A stretch of 64,000 nt of DNA from Candidatus Galacturonatibacter soehngenii (GCF_008830185.1 NZ_WAGX01000004.1:744001-808000); one strand, 5' to 3'; positions 33,698 to 43,691 are shown, counted from the stretch's first letter. Notes: generated by a model from the letters alone, not told the origin. Program-made: numbers and translations.

Positions 33698-33754
33698 CTC
33701 TTTTAGATCTCGTTCATAGAACTTTATATAATAGGACGCAGTTCTTATTTACAT

Positions 33755-33809
33755 AATAAAAATACTTCCTAAATCAATTATACAATTGAATCATTGATTT
33801 AGGAAGTAT
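33755..33809 (-). terminator. Intrinsic terminator of the sulfate operon
   Basis: Perfect 16-bp stem (33762-33777 with 33794-33809) followed by TTTTATTATG on the minus strand, 35 nt after the cysN stop codon. Confidence 0.88.
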
Positions 33810-33843
33810 GATTTAAATGAAATATCATTATTTCTTTGATAAG

Positions 33844-35535
33844 TTAAATCATCCAGAAATTATCGTTGCATACAATTCTTCGGTATCCTTCAAACCTTGA
33901 CCACTTATTTACGAAGGTCATTTTTTTATCTGAGGATAATTGTTTATACTCATATAGATAGTTATCGACATCAGCCTGTGATTTGATATGTAGTGCAAAA
34001 CCTCTCTCGTCTAATACCGGCAAACCACCATACTCATAGACATCAATAGAGATTATATCTGCAATTTTTGCGTTTCGAATTAACACAGCTACCGAATCTT
34101 CAACCGAAAGAATATCGAAGAAATCAGGATATTTAAAACTGTCACCTTCGGTTGGTATGCTATCTCCTACATGATAGGTCTTATCTTTCGTCTTGGTTCT
34201 AGAAAGAAACGCATTTTCTAAGTTAAAATAAAATTCTTCAAAAATATATCCTTTTGCCTTCAAAGACTCTTTCTCAAAGTATGGCTTTTCGCCATGTGTC
34301 TCAATATGCTCAACAACACCGCAAGCAGAGGTCATGTGACTGATACGATCTATCATGATTAGCTCGCCAAGCGTCTTATTTTTATGAAACTCATCTACTA
34401 CGATTTTTTCAGTAAATTCTATTTCACATCGGATGATTTCATTCTTTGTAACCTGAGCAATGGATAGGTGTTCTCCAGTATTTACGTCAATCTTATACTC
34501 AATGTCTTTTACTATGGCAGGTATCATCTTAGTTCCTACTTTAACCAGATAATCTTTTCCAACATGAAGCGGCTCATCATCCATCCACAAAATTGTTGTT
34601 ACTATATTCTTTGCAACCGGAAGATTCTCACAATCAGATAAAACGCATCCTCGGCTTACATCGACTTCTCGATCTAGCTGTATGGTAACTGCCTGACCAG
34701 CAACGGCTTCTTTTGCATCTTTATCACCGACTAAGATACTTTCTACTAGTGCACTTTCGTTGCTAGGAAGAGAAAACAACTTTTGACCTACCACCACTTT
34801 CCCTGCCTCAATCTGCCCTTGAAATCCTCTAAAATTATGATTCGGACGGCAAACTCTTTGAACTGGCATATAAAAATCAGTGCTCTCTACGCTTTCTGAT
34901 ACATTGACACGTTCCAAATGTGTCATTAAAATCTCATCTTGATACCAGCTCATGTTTTCTGACGGTTTAGTTACGTTATCTCCTTCTGTCGCACTAACTG
35001 GAATAATCTTACTATTTTTTAAAGATAATTCTTTTACAAGCATATCAATGTCTTCTTTTATTTCAAGAAATCTTTGTTGACTGTAGTTTACTAAATCCAT
35101 TTTATTCACTGCAAATACAAAATGATTGATTCCCATAAGTGAACAAATTCTTGCATGGCGTTTTGTCTGTATAAGTACTCCTTGTTTTGCATCAACTAGG
35201 ATAATGGCAAGCTGTGCAAAAGATGCACCAACAGCCATGTTTCTAGTATATTCCTCATGTCCAGGTGTATCTGCTACAATAAAACTTCTCTGTTCGGTTG
35301 TAAAATAACGATAGGCAACATCAATGGTAATTCCTTGTTCTCTTTCTGCCATTAAACCATCTAAAAGTAAAGAATAATCTATGGCTCCACCTCTTGAACC
35401 AACTTTACTATCAAGGAGCAACGCTTTTTCTTGATCGGTATACAAAAGCTTTGAGTCGTACAGAATATGCCCAATCAGTGTTGATTTACCGTCATCTACG
35501 CTTCCACATGTTATAAATTTTAGCAATCCATTCAT
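33844..35535 (-). CDS. cysN: Sulfate adenylyltransferase subunit 1 (GTPase), with C-terminal extension
   Basis: A 563-residue translational GTPase-fold protein. The P-loop GSVDDGKST is at 10-18, AEREQGITIDVAYRYF follows, DTPGHEEYTRN near 90-100, and NKMD near 145. It drives ATP sulfurylase by GTP hydrolysis, making APS from ATP and sulfate with CysD. Its start overlaps the cysD stop (TAATG). E. coli CysN has 475 residues; here the usual end (MIDRISHMTSACGVVE) is followed by about 150 residues with no recognised domain and no P-loop, so it is not a fused APS kinase. The APS is instead taken by AprBA. Confidence 0.93.
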   Translation of the reverse strand: MNGLLKFITCGSVDDGKSTLIGHILYDSKLLYTDQEKALLLDSKVGSRGGAIDYSLLLDGLMAEREQGITIDVAYRYFTTEQRSFIVADTPGHEEYTRNMAVGASFAQLAIILVDAKQGVLIQTKRHARICSLMGINHFVFAVNKMDLVNYSQQRFLEIKEDIDMLVKELSLKNSKIIPVSATEGDNVTKPSENMSWYQDEILMTHLERVNVSESVESTDFYMPVQRVCRPNHNFRGFQGQIEAGKVVVGQKLFSLPSNESALVESILVGDKDAKEAVAGQAVTIQLDREVDVSRGCVLSDCENLPVAKNIVTTILWMDDEPLHVGKDYLVKVGTKMIPAIVKDIEYKIDVNTGEHLSIAQVTKNEIIRCEIEFTEKIVVDEFHKNKTLGELIMIDRISHMTSACGVVEHIETHGEKPYFEKESLKAKGYIFEEFYFNLENAFLSRTKTKDKTYHVGDSIPTEGDSFKYPDFFDILSVEDSVAVLIRNAKIADIISIDVYEYGGLPVLDERGFALHIKSQADVDNYLYEYKQLSSDKKMTFVNKWSRFEGYRRIVCNDNFWMI

Positions 35536-36437
35536 TAGAAATACCCTTCCCTCTTTCTCTTTTCCATACTAGCTGCACCACCGTCTTTGTCAATCACACG
35601 ACTGGTTCGTTCTGACTCAACGGAACTTAATGTTTCTTCTATGATTTGATCCAGTGTATCCGCCTCCGATAATACCCCTCCTGAAAGTGGGTAACATCCC
35701 AGTGTACGAAAACGCACTTTTTTCATCTGTGGAACTTCTCCTTGATCTAATTTCATACGATCATCATCTACCATAATGATATTTCCATCGCGAAATACAA
35801 CTGGTCTTTCTGCCGCAAAATAAAGTGGAACAATAGGTATATTTTCTCTTTGTATGTACTGCCAGATATCTTTCTCTGTCCAGTTTGAGATTGGAAATAC
35901 ACGAATACTTTCTCCTTTATTAATTTCCGTATTGTAAAGCTTCCACATCTCTGGTCTTTGATTTTTTGGATCCCACGCATGAGATGCATTTCGAAAAGAA
36001 AAAATTCTCTCCTTTGCACGACTTTTTTCTTCATCTCTTCTACCACCACCAAATGCGGCTGTAAAACCATACTGATCAAGTGCCTGCTTTAAGGCTTGCG
36101 TTTTCATAATGTCGGTATAGGCAGAGCCATGGTCAAACGGATTGATTCCTCGCTCTACTCCTTCTTGATTGATATATTCAATCATTTCAATGCCAAGTTC
36201 CTTTGCAGTTTTGTCGCGAAACTCTATCATCTCTTTGAATTTCCAGGTTGTATTTACATGCATAAATGGAAAAGGCGGTTTCTCTGGATAAAATGCTTTC
36301 ATTGCCAAATGAAGCATGACCGAACTATCCTTCCCAATGGAATATAGCATAACTGGTTTTTCACATTGTGCTGCTACTTCCCTTATAATATAGATTGCTT
36401 CTGCTTCTAACTCATCTAGATGTGATAATCCACTCAT
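35535..36437 (-). CDS. cysD: Sulfate adenylyltransferase subunit 2
   Basis: A 300-residue PAPS-reductase-family protein that forms ATP sulfurylase with Cys[18 protein letters not shown] (about 34-50) is the PP-loop; [33 protein letters not shown] and [21 protein letters not shown] are typical. The ATG chosen is the second of two, 8 nt after AGGAGAG. APS formation is the first step of sulfate assimilation. It lies 12 nt after aprB (36449). Confidence 0.96.
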   Translation of the reverse strand: MSGLSHLDELEAEAIYIIREVAAQCEKPVMLYSIGKDSSVMLHLAMKAFYPEKPPFPFMHVNTTWKFKEMIEFRDKTAKELGIEMIEYINQEGVERGINPFDHGSAYTDIMKTQALKQALDQYGFTAAFGGGRRDEEKSRAKERIFSFRNASHAWDPKNQRPEMWKLYNTEINKGESIRVFPISNWTEKDIWQYIQRENIPIVPLYFAAERPVVFRDGNIIMVDDDRMKLDQGEVPQMKKVRFRTLGCYPLSGGVLSEADTLDQIIEETLSSVESERTSRVIDKDGGAASMEKRKREGYF

Positions 36438-36448
36438 AATCATCTCTC

Positions 36449-36760
36449 CTAATATTTGTTTGAATCTTTGCTAAATACATCGATTGTCTTAACAGTTCCA
36501 TCACTTTTCTTAATCTTCCAATGAAGTATATCTCCTTCATAAGTGACATTCATGGTACTAGCATTTCCTCCAATGTCTGCTCCTAGATAAAAATCAATCG
36601 CATCAAACTTACATTCTTTCACACAGGAAACACAGCCCCAACAGTCTTTTGGATACTTAATGTATGCCTTTTTGTCCTTCTCTTTAATTAAACTTCCCGG
36701 ACAGACCTTAATACATTTTAGACAGCCTACACAAGCTTCTTGATTAATTCGTATGCTCAT
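36449..36760 (-). CDS. aprB: Ferredoxin-like APS reductase beta subunit
   Basis: A 103-residue two-[4Fe-4S] ferredoxin: [14 protein letters not shown] (about 10-23) and [13 protein letters not shown] (about 41-53). The long C-terminal tail ([21 protein letters not shown]) is characteristic of AprB, though the protein is shorter than the roughly 150 residues of sulfate reducers. It passes electrons to AprA. Its start overlaps the end of aprA by about 17 nt. Placement in a cys operon argues for an assimilatory role. Confidence 0.9.
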   Translation of the reverse strand: MSIRINQEACVGCLKCIKVCPGSLIKEKDKKAYIKYPKDCWGCVSCVKECKFDAIDFYLGADIGGNASTMNVTYEGDILHWKIKKSDGTVKTIDVFSKDSNKY

Positions 36761-38429
36761 AATCTGCCTCCTTAATGATGTCTCTTACTATTATCTTTAA
36801 CTCATCATTTACAAGAATCGAATTAATATATTTAAAGTACCCTTCATCTGTATTTGGGTAATCAAGATTTTCATTAAAGGAATGCCATCTGGTTTCTTTT
36901 CGATGCAATAAATGAGCTATGACAGATTTGCAAACCGTTAATCGTTCCTTTAATTCATAAACAAACATCAGCTCGTGCATATCATTTGCTCTTACATGCT
37001 TCGTCATTTGCCTAATCTGATCAATTTTTTCATCCGCCAACTTTAATTGTTTTTCATTAAATTGATAATGAGTAGAAATTCCTCCTGCGTATTCATCCAT
37101 TACCTTTTGCATCGCTTCTTCTAGTTCTTCTACTGTAAAAAAATCGCTTTGGTTATAGAGAATATCCTCATACTCCTTCATTTTTTTGCTTACAAATGAG
37201 GAATTTGTTTGAATACTCTTCGTTGCATCAAACTTATCTATGATATCAAGTGCAGCAATTTCTCCTTCCGCTAAGGCTCCCGTTACATATTTTTGAGGAC
37301 ATCCTCCTGCTACATCTCCTGCCGCATAAAGTCCCTTAATGGTTGTCTCTCTTTTTGTGTTCACCCAATACCCGCTTGCAGTGTGACCACCTACAATATA
37401 GGGTTCTGTTCCAGCGATTTCTACATCTTGCTCACTTGGATTCTTTCCGCTTTCAATCCACTTTAATGTCTGGCTTGGTGCCATATTTAGATATGCCTTT
37501 AATAACTCCTCATCCTTTTCTTTTTCGATCTTACTGGTTTGTAAATAACATGGGCCATTTCCTAATTGATTCTCTTTTACGGTGCCATATACACGTTCAC
37601 TCGTGGTAATGCCATATTTTTCTTCATATACATCACCTCTTGAATTCACCTGCTTTGCACCAACCCCTTGTGCAATCGTACCCGTTGGCGCAATCGTATC
37701 CTTACAGCGAAGTGCAATAAAACGCATTTCAAAAGAGGTCATTTCCGCACCTGCTAAGATTCCCATTGCATAACCAGCACCTGTGTTAAAAGGTGGATAC
37801 CACATCTTATGACGAGAAAATCCTGGATTATTTGGCTTATAAAGACCTGCCGCTCCTCCCGTTGCCACCAATACTTTTTGCGCTCTGATTTCATACACTT
37901 TTTCGTGTGATATATGAAAACCGATTGCGCCCATTGCTTCATTATTTTCCACTAATAAATCTGTAATATTTAGATTGTTTAAGATTGTAACACGCTTTGC
38001 TTCTTCCACTGCCTTTGTCAAAATAGGCTTAAAATTTTCACCATTAATCTTAATATTTCGATTACCTCTTGCTACGTATTTTCCATTTTCATCCTTTAAG
38101 ATTACTAGACCAAGTTGTTCCATTACCTTTGTTGTAGCGTTAAATTTCCTTGCTGCGGTTAATAGCAGGTCATGACGAACAATTCCCGCTGCATCCTTGG
38201 TTGCATAATCCACATAATCTTCTGGTTTTCTACCTTCAATAATATATGCATTTATCGCATTTACACCTGCCGCAAGGCATCCACTTCTTTTTACATTTGC
38301 CTTTTCAGCAACCACTACATTTAAGTTAGAATTTTTACTTAAGGTCAAAGCGGCAAAACATCCAGCCGTTCCTCCACCGATGATAAGCACATCGGTTGTA
38401 ATGACAATATGTTCTAATTTTTTACTCAT
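36744..38429 (-). CDS. aprA: APS reductase alpha subunit (FAD-containing, AprA-type)
   Basis: About 561 residues from the ATG at 38427-38429 (ribosome site GGAAGGTG); a GTG three codons earlier is ignored. The FAD-binding motif DVLIIGGGTAGCFAAL (about 13-28) and the later TVKENQLGNGPCYL and YVTGALAEGEIAALD motifs match the fumarate-reductase-like flavoprotein AprA. With AprB it reduces APS to sulfite and AMP. Usually seen in dissimilatory sulfate reducers with QmoABC; no qmo genes are here, and CysDN plus sulfite reductase suggest assimilation. No CysC or CysH is seen. Confidence 0.88.
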   Translation of the reverse strand: MSKKLEHIVITTDVLIIGGGTAGCFAALTLSKNSNLNVVVAEKANVKRSGCLAAGVNAINAYIIEGRKPEDYVDYATKDAAGIVRHDLLLTAARKFNATTKVMEQLGLVILKDENGKYVARGNRNIKINGENFKPILTKAVEEAKRVTILNNLNITDLLVENNEAMGAIGFHISHEKVYEIRAQKVLVATGGAAGLYKPNNPGFSRHKMWYPPFNTGAGYAMGILAGAEMTSFEMRFIALRCKDTIAPTGTIAQGVGAKQVNSRGDVYEEKYGITTSERVYGTVKENQLGNGPCYLQTSKIEKEKDEELLKAYLNMAPSQTLKWIESGKNPSEQDVEIAGTEPYIVGGHTASGYWVNTKRETTIKGLYAAGDVAGGCPQKYVTGALAEGEIAALDIIDKFDATKSIQTNSSFVSKKMKEYEDILYNQSDFFTVEELEEAMQKVMDEYAGGISTHYQFNEKQLKLADEKIDQIRQMTKHVRANDMHELMFVYELKERLTVCKSVIAHLLHRKETRWHSFNENLDYPNTDEGYFKYINSILVNDELKIIVRDIIKEADYEHTN

Positions 38430-38455
38430 AAGTTTCACCTTCCACCATCCATTTA

Positions 38456-39520
38456 CTAAAAGGTTACGATTTCTTTGCCAATTAGTTCTTTATTCTCTAA
38501 TAGATACGCTCGTTCATCATCATATGCATAAAGCCGATAAACAATGACATGCATTTTCTCACCAATTTGTATCGGTCTTCTCTCTAGTGAACGTTTCGTC
38601 GTCAATAAAATATCTCCAACTCGTAGTTTCACTTCTAAACAATTGCCTCGAAACGATATGTCTTCGATAATGCCATCCTCTGAATATGCAATGACATCTT
38701 TAAATTTCATATTGTCACTTTTAAAGCTTTCTACAAATTCAGGACGAATGATAGCTCCTTTATAGCTTCCTTTTTCAAAGCCTCTTAAGTTGTAGTAGCC
38801 TTCTACTTTTGATGATTGACCGATAAATTCAGCCACAAACGGTGTCTGTGGATTCTTGTATATTTCAATAGGTGTTGCTATTTGCTCAATACGCCCTTTA
38901 TTGGTAATGATGATTTCATCTGCTACTTCAACGGCTTCATCTTGGTCGTGGGTAACAAATATACTTGTGATGCCTACTTTATGTATCATTTCACGTAACC
39001 AGCTTCTAAGTTCAGCTCTTACCTTTGCATCAATTGCGGCAAAAGGCTCATCTAGTAAAAGTAAACTTGGATTGGGTGCCAATGCTCTTGCAAAGGCTAC
39101 ACGCTGTCTTTGACCACCTGATAATTGATTCGGATATCTTTTTTCAAGTCCTTTTAAACCAGTTAATTCAATCAATTCAGATACTCGTTCCTTTATCTGT
39201 TTTTTCGGTACTTTCTTAATCTCAAGACCAAACGCTAAGTTTTCATATACCGTCATGTATCGAAACAAGGCATAATTTTGGAATACAAATCCGATGCCTC
39301 TTTCAGAAGGAGCGATATCATTTACTCTGTTACCATCAATAATAATGTCCCCTGCATTTGGTGTCTCTAATCCAGCAATCATACGAAGTATTGTTGTCTT
39401 TCCGCTACCACTAGGGCCAAGCAATGCAACCAGCTTTCCTTTTTCAATTCCTATATTAATATTATCAGACGCCTTATAACTACCATAGTTCTTATCTATA
39501 TTCTTTAACTCTACGTACAT
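38456..39520 (-). CDS. cysA: Sulfate/thiosulfate ABC transporter ATP-binding protein
   Basis: A 354-residue ATPase of the CysA group. Walker A GPSGSGKTT is at about 34-42, signature LSGGQRQRVAFARAL near 133-147, Walker B LLLLDEPFAAID near 154-165, and a C-terminal regulatory TOBE-like domain (230-350). It energises sulfate import with CysT and CysW. It lies 26 nt before aprA and 29 nt after cysW, in the same operon. Confidence 0.94.
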   Translation of the reverse strand: MYVELKNIDKNYGSYKASDNINIGIEKGKLVALLGPSGSGKTTILRMIAGLETPNAGDIIIDGNRVNDIAPSERGIGFVFQNYALFRYMTVYENLAFGLEIKKVPKKQIKERVSELIELTGLKGLEKRYPNQLSGGQRQRVAFARALAPNPSLLLLDEPFAAIDAKVRAELRSWLREMIHKVGITSIFVTHDQDEAVEVADEIIITNKGRIEQIATPIEIYKNPQTPFVAEFIGQSSKVEGYYNLRGFEKGSYKGAIIRPEFVESFKSDNMKFKDVIAYSEDGIIEDISFRGNCLEVKLRVGDILLTTKRSLERRPIQIGEKMHVIVYRLYAYDDERAYLLENKELIGKEIVTF

Positions 39521-39549
39521 GTTTACCTCCTGATTCTAGAATCTGATAT

Positions 39550-40404
39550 CTATCTATCTTCCATCTTTCTTTTTGCTTTATATTCCACTATATTTCTGGC
39601 TACGATTACGACAATCGCTATGATAACAAGGATGGAGGATACTGCAAAGGCTGCTGTAATTGAATCACTCGATCCTGCCAAATATAAGGCATCTATCTCT
39701 AGAGGTAATGTAAATGTTTCTCCTCTTGTTTTTGACAAGGCATTTACCGCTCCAAATTCTCCAAGTGCTCTTGCCGTACATAAAATAATTCCATAAAGCA
39801 AAGCCCATTTAATATGTGGAAGAGTAATTTTACGAAATATTGTAAAACCACTTGCTCCCATCAAAGCCGCTGCTTCCTCTTCATCCTTTCCTTGTGCGTT
39901 TAGTACAGGAATAATTTCTCTTGAAATAAAAGGAAAAGTAACAAAAATGGTTGCAAGAACAACACCAGGTATGGCAAACACAATCTGAATATTCGTTCCT
40001 AATAAATCATTTATCTTTGTAATATAAGAACCTGCCCACCCAAGTCTTCCAAATGTCATAATAAAGGCAAGACCTGCTATGACAGGAGAAATTGAAAAAG
40101 GAATGTCTATTAACGTTGAAAGAATGTGTTTTCCTTTAAAGGAAAACTTGGTAATGAGCCAGGCAGCCATAATTCCAAAAAAAGAATTCACAATCACTGC
40201 TATTACAGTTGCAAATAGTGTAACCTTAAGAGCTGACAAGGTGTATTCTGACTGTAAGGATTTAAGGTAATAAACAAAGCCCTCACTTAAGGAGTTTATA
40301 ATCACTGAAATTAATGGAATTACTAACATAAATGTAATAAATAACACACTAATTGCAATCAGAATCATTTGAACTGCTTTCTTATCTTTTTTATTCTCTT
40401 GCAT
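39550..40404 (-). CDS. cysW: Sulfate ABC transporter permease CysW
   Basis: A 284-residue permease of the sulfate/molybdate type with six membrane segments. The EAA loop EEEAAALMGASGFTIFRKITLPHIK lies near 177-201, and GALGEFGAVNALSKTRGET is a late family motif. It forms the channel with CysT. It lies 9 nt downstream of cysT. Confidence 0.92.
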   Translation of the reverse strand: MQENKKDKKAVQMILIAISVLFITFMLVIPLISVIINSLSEGFVYYLKSLQSEYTLSALKVTLFATVIAVIVNSFFGIMAAWLITKFSFKGKHILSTLIDIPFSISPVIAGLAFIMTFGRLGWAGSYITKINDLLGTNIQIVFAIPGVVLATIFVTFPFISREIIPVLNAQGKDEEEAAALMGASGFTIFRKITLPHIKWALLYGIILCTARALGEFGAVNALSKTRGETFTLPLEIDALYLAGSSDSITAAFAVSSILVIIAIVVIVARNIVEYKAKRKMEDR

Positions 40405-40413
40405 CGTAACCTC

Positions 40414-41268
40414 CTATATATGATTCGTACGTCTTGACTGATGGATTTGAACCATATTGATAAAAAGTAAAATCAAAAATGATAGAATAAGCATTACCAA
40501 GGCAATTGCAGTTGCACTGGCGTAATCTACATAATTTAATTTCTGCATAATGACATAGGAGATGACCTGCGTCTTTTCCTTTGCACTATTTCCTGCAATA
40601 TAAATGACACTTCCATACTCTCCGATTCCCCTTGCAAAAGCCAATCCAAATCCAGTTAATAACGCAGGTCTAAGCTCTGGTAATATGACTTTAAAAAAGG
40701 TTCTTGTTTTACTAGCCCCTAATATATACGCTGCCTCTTCGTATTGGGAATCAAGCTTTTCAAGTACTGGCTGAATCGCACGAACCACAAATGGTATTCC
40801 TACAAAGATTAATGCTATCGTAAGACCAATTTTTGTATAGGATACCTTAAGCCCTAGCTGTGCCAATGGTTTTCCAATTAATCCTGTATCAGAATATAGC
40901 TTTGATAAGGTAATACCTGCAACTGCAGTTGGAAGTGCAAAGGGTAATTCAATCAAACCATCTAAAACTCTTTTTCCTGGAAATTCATATTTTATCAAAA
41001 CCCACGCAAGAATCGTTCCAAACAAACAATTAATAATTGCTGCAAGGAAGGAACTAATGATGCTGGTTTGAAATGCATTCACCACGTTATCCTTCGTAAT
41101 TAAATCAAGAAATTCAGCTGGCGAAAGCTGAAAAGAAAATACTAACACTGATAACAAAGGAAGTAATATAATCAGCGAAAGCATGAGCAAAGAAATCCCC
41201 ATAGTCAACCCAAACCCTGGAATTACTTTGTCTTTTCGTATATACTTTTTTACGATTTGCTTTATCAT
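40414..41268 (-). CDS. cysT: Sulfate ABC transporter permease CysT
   Basis: A 284-residue six-span permease. PFALPTAVAGITLSKLY (about 106-122) and YEEAAYILGASKTRTFFKVILPE (about 176-198), and FARGIGEYGSVIYIAGN near 228 are typical of CysT. It pairs with CysW. It lies 31 nt after the sulfate-binding protein gene. Confidence 0.92.
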   Translation of the reverse strand: MIKQIVKKYIRKDKVIPGFGLTMGISLLMLSLIILLPLLSVLVFSFQLSPAEFLDLITKDNVVNAFQTSIISSFLAAIINCLFGTILAWVLIKYEFPGKRVLDGLIELPFALPTAVAGITLSKLYSDTGLIGKPLAQLGLKVSYTKIGLTIALIFVGIPFVVRAIQPVLEKLDSQYEEAAYILGASKTRTFFKVILPELRPALLTGFGLAFARGIGEYGSVIYIAGNSAKEKTQVISYVIMQKLNYVDYASATAIALVMLILSFLILLFINMVQIHQSRRTNHI

Positions 41269-41299
41269 ATTATCCTCCCTCTAAACTTGGTTTTCTTTT

Positions 41300-42325
41300 T
41301 TAATTTCCATAGATTTCATCAAATACTCCACCATCCACAAAAAACTTATCGTATACCGCATTCCAGCCACCAAAATCATTGATGTTACATAGCTTAATAT
41401 TTAAATCAAATTTATCGGAGAACTCTTGTAATATTGTCTGATTGGTTGGTCTGTACCCATACTCACCAATCATTCTTTGTGCCTCGTCTGTATATAAATA
41501 TTCCAGATATTGCTTTGCAACTTCTTGTGTATTATTTTTATCTGCATTTTCATCTACGATAGCAACACTTGGCTCTGCCAAAATACTAATACTTGGAGAT
41601 ACAATTTCATAATCCTCTGGGTACTCCTCTACTGTCATAATGGCTTCATTTTCCCAAGCAATTAGGACATCTCCTTGCCCATTTTCCACAAAAGTAGTAG
41701 TCGCTCCTCTTGCACCTGAATCCATAACAGTAACATTGGCATATAATTTTGACATAAATTCTTTCATTTGTGCTTCATTATCCTGAAATTGTTGACTAGC
41801 ATAATACCATGCAGCAAGAAAATTCCAGCAAGCACCGCCACTACTTTTAGGATCAGGGGTAATGACTGCGACTCCCTCTTTAATCAAATCATCCCAGTCT
41901 TTAATCTGTTTTTCATTTCCTTTTCGTACAAGAAAAACGATACTTGATGTGTAAGGAGAAGAATTTCCTTCAAATTCACTAATCCAATCTGACTCAATTA
42001 AACCTGCCTCTTCTATTAGGGTAATATCATGCGCCAACGCGAGTGTCACAACATCAGCTTTGGCTCCTTCTATTACAGATCTTGCCTGACCACCAGATCC
42101 TCCATGCGACTGAACCACTAACACCTCTTTCCCAGTTTTTTCCAAATAGTATTTTTCAAATAAAGCATTATAAGCTACATAAAATTCTCTGGTAGGATCG
42201 TAAGAAACATTTGTTATCGTAATCTTTCCAGTTGTACTTGCCTGTGTTGCTTTTTGGCAAGCTGTTAAGGAAAACACCATACTTACTGCCAAAAAAATTG
42301 AAATCATTTTTTGAAATTTTTTCAT
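41300..42325 (-). CDS. Sulfate-binding lipoprotein
   Basis: A 341-residue lipoprotein with lipobox LTAC (lipidated Cys23). The mature part has the sulfate-binding features VVQSHGGSGGQARSVIEGAKADVVTLALAHD (about 69-99; split here only for description), SPSISILAEPSVAIVDENADK, and TDEAQRMIGEYGYRP near 282. It captures sulfate or thiosulfate and delivers it to CysT/CysW. First gene of the transport operon; the 129 bp before it contain no terminator, so transcription from the hcy-like block could continue into it. Confidence 0.93.
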   Translation of the reverse strand: MKKFQKMISIFLAVSMVFSLTACQKATQASTTGKITITNVSYDPTREFYVAYNALFEKYYLEKTGKEVLVVQSHGGSGGQARSVIEGAKADVVTLALAHDITLIEEAGLIESDWISEFEGNSSPYTSSIVFLVRKGNEKQIKDWDDLIKEGVAVITPDPKSSGGACWNFLAAWYYASQQFQDNEAQMKEFMSKLYANVTVMDSGARGATTTFVENGQGDVLIAWENEAIMTVEEYPEDYEIVSPSISILAEPSVAIVDENADKNNTQEVAKQYLEYLYTDEAQRMIGEYGYRPTNQTILQEFSDKFDLNIKLCNINDFGGWNAVYDKFFVDGGVFDEIYGN

Positions 42326-42454
42326 AATATCCTCCTCTTGCGCTTTCTTAACGCATCCCTATAAAACTTACCCTTATTCACTACTTATCCTATATACATA
42401 TCATATATATATGTTTATAAGTTAAAAAATATTTATTTCTCTGAATTTCATTTA

Positions 42455-42868
42455 TTATATAACTTTTATTTCGTTTATACTTACAGCTTTATCTTTATCA
42501 ATATGAAATGCCTTTAATACTGGATTTGCTCTATCCATAAGTGATAGAATTAAATATTCACTACTAGAATCATAAGCAAGTCTTTTATCTTCCTCAGAAG
42601 GTCTAGATGGCGACTCTGGATGCGAGTGAAAATTACCTAAAAGTACAAGGTCATTGGCTCTTGCATCCTTCATGGCTGCTAATTGTTCTTTCGGGTCCAT
42701 AGAAAAATGTTCTTTACTCGCATCCAAATTAGTTAAAAGATAAACCTTTTTTACTGTTTTTGTATCACCTTGTATCGTACCAGCAATTAATCCGCAAGCC
42801 TCATTTGGAAGTTCTTCTATACAATGCTTCAACATTACATTATAATCATCTTGTTTTAATAAAAGCAT
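42455..42868 (-). CDS. JAMM/Mov34 metalloprotease of the sulfur-carrier system
   Basis: A 137-residue single JAMM domain. Glu23 (NEACGL) and the zinc motif FHSHPESPSRPSEED (about 80-94) show H-x-H and the serine and Asp of the catalytic site. It sits last in the ThiS-like, ThiF-like, JAMM block, with 19 nt to the activating-enzyme gene. In Wolinella HcyD a JAMM enzyme trims the C-terminus of the sulfur carrier, and in mycobacteria Mec releases cysteine from CysO. The carrier here ends in GGGAY, so trimming of Ala-Tyr is the simplest role; cysteine release is the alternative. Confidence 0.88.
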   Translation of the reverse strand: MLLLKQDDYNVMLKHCIEELPNEACGLIAGTIQGDTKTVKKVYLLTNLDASKEHFSMDPKEQLAAMKDARANDLVLLGNFHSHPESPSRPSEEDKRLAYDSSSEYLILSLMDRANPVLKAFHIDKDKAVSINEIKVI

Positions 42869-42887
42869 AATAACCTCATTCCTATCT

Positions 42888-43691
42888 TTACTTTAAATCA
42901 CACTCTGCCTGTTCATAGTCAATTAATTTTGTTATTTCAGGATACTCTCCACATATTGCACAGTGATTGTCTTTTGGTAATTTTACCGTTCTAAATTGCA
43001 TCTTTAGCGCATCATAGGTTAGTAAGCGACCCGTTAACAATTCACCCTGACCAACAATGTACTTAATGGCTTCCATTGCTTGAAGACTCCCAATTACTCC
43101 ACCCATTGCCCCAATCACTCCTGCTTGCTTACAGGTTGGAACTGCATCCTTTGGTGGTGGATTCTTGAATACACAGCGATAACAAGGTCCTTCACCCGGA
43201 ACATACGTCATTAACTGCCCTTGAAAACGAATGATACCAGCGTGAGAAAATGGTTTCTTTGCCATAACACAAGCATCGTTGATTAGAAATTTTGCAGGAA
43301 AGTTATCCGTTCCATCAATGATAAAATCATAATCTGCAATTAATTCCATAATATTTTCAGAGGTCACAAACGTTCGGTATGTATTAACAATGATATCAGG
43401 ATTAATCGCTTTCATTGTTTCTTTTGCTGATTTTACTTTTGCTTTTCCTAAATCACTGGTGGTATGAATCACCTGTCTTTGAAGATTGGATAAATCGACT
43501 TCATCTGCATCAGCAATCCCGATTGTACCTACCCCTGCTGCCGCTAGATACATAGCAGCGGGTGCTCCAAGTCCTCCTGCTCCAATAATAAGAACCTTCG
43601 CATTTAATAGTTTTTTCTGTCCTTTTACTCCTACTTCCTTTAAAATGATGTGTCTGGAGTAGCGCTCTAATTGTTCATTCGTAAATGCCAT
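42888..43691 (-). CDS. MoeB/ThiF-type sulfur-carrier adenylyltransferase
   Basis: A 267-residue E1-like enzyme. ATP site: IIGAGGLGAPAAMYLAAAG (about 35-53), then DADEVDLSNLQRQ. Two zinc motifs, CYRC (about 170) and CAIC near 246, are conserved. It activates the C-terminal glycine of the ThiS-like protein with ATP so that sulfide can form a thiocarboxylate. Its ATG overlaps the stop of the carrier gene (TAATG), showing tight coupling. It is equivalent in position to HcyF of Wolinella. Confidence 0.92.
   Translation of the reverse strand: MAFTNEQLERYSRHIILKEVGVKGQKKLLNAKVLIIGAGGLGAPAAMYLAAAGVGTIGIADADEVDLSNLQRQVIHTTSDLGKAKVKSAKETMKAINPDIIVNTYRTFVTSENIMELIADYDFIIDGTDNFPAKFLINDACVMAKKPFSHAGIIRFQGQLMTYVPGEGPCYRCVFKNPPPKDAVPTCKQAGVIGAMGGVIGSLQAMEAIKYIVGQGELLTGRLLTYDALKMQFRTVKLPKDNHCAICGEYPEITKLIDYEQAECDLK

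Noticed and set aside
33844-35535. CysN fused to an APS kinase (CysNC)
   Set aside because: The C-terminal extension lacks a P-loop and other kinase motifs.
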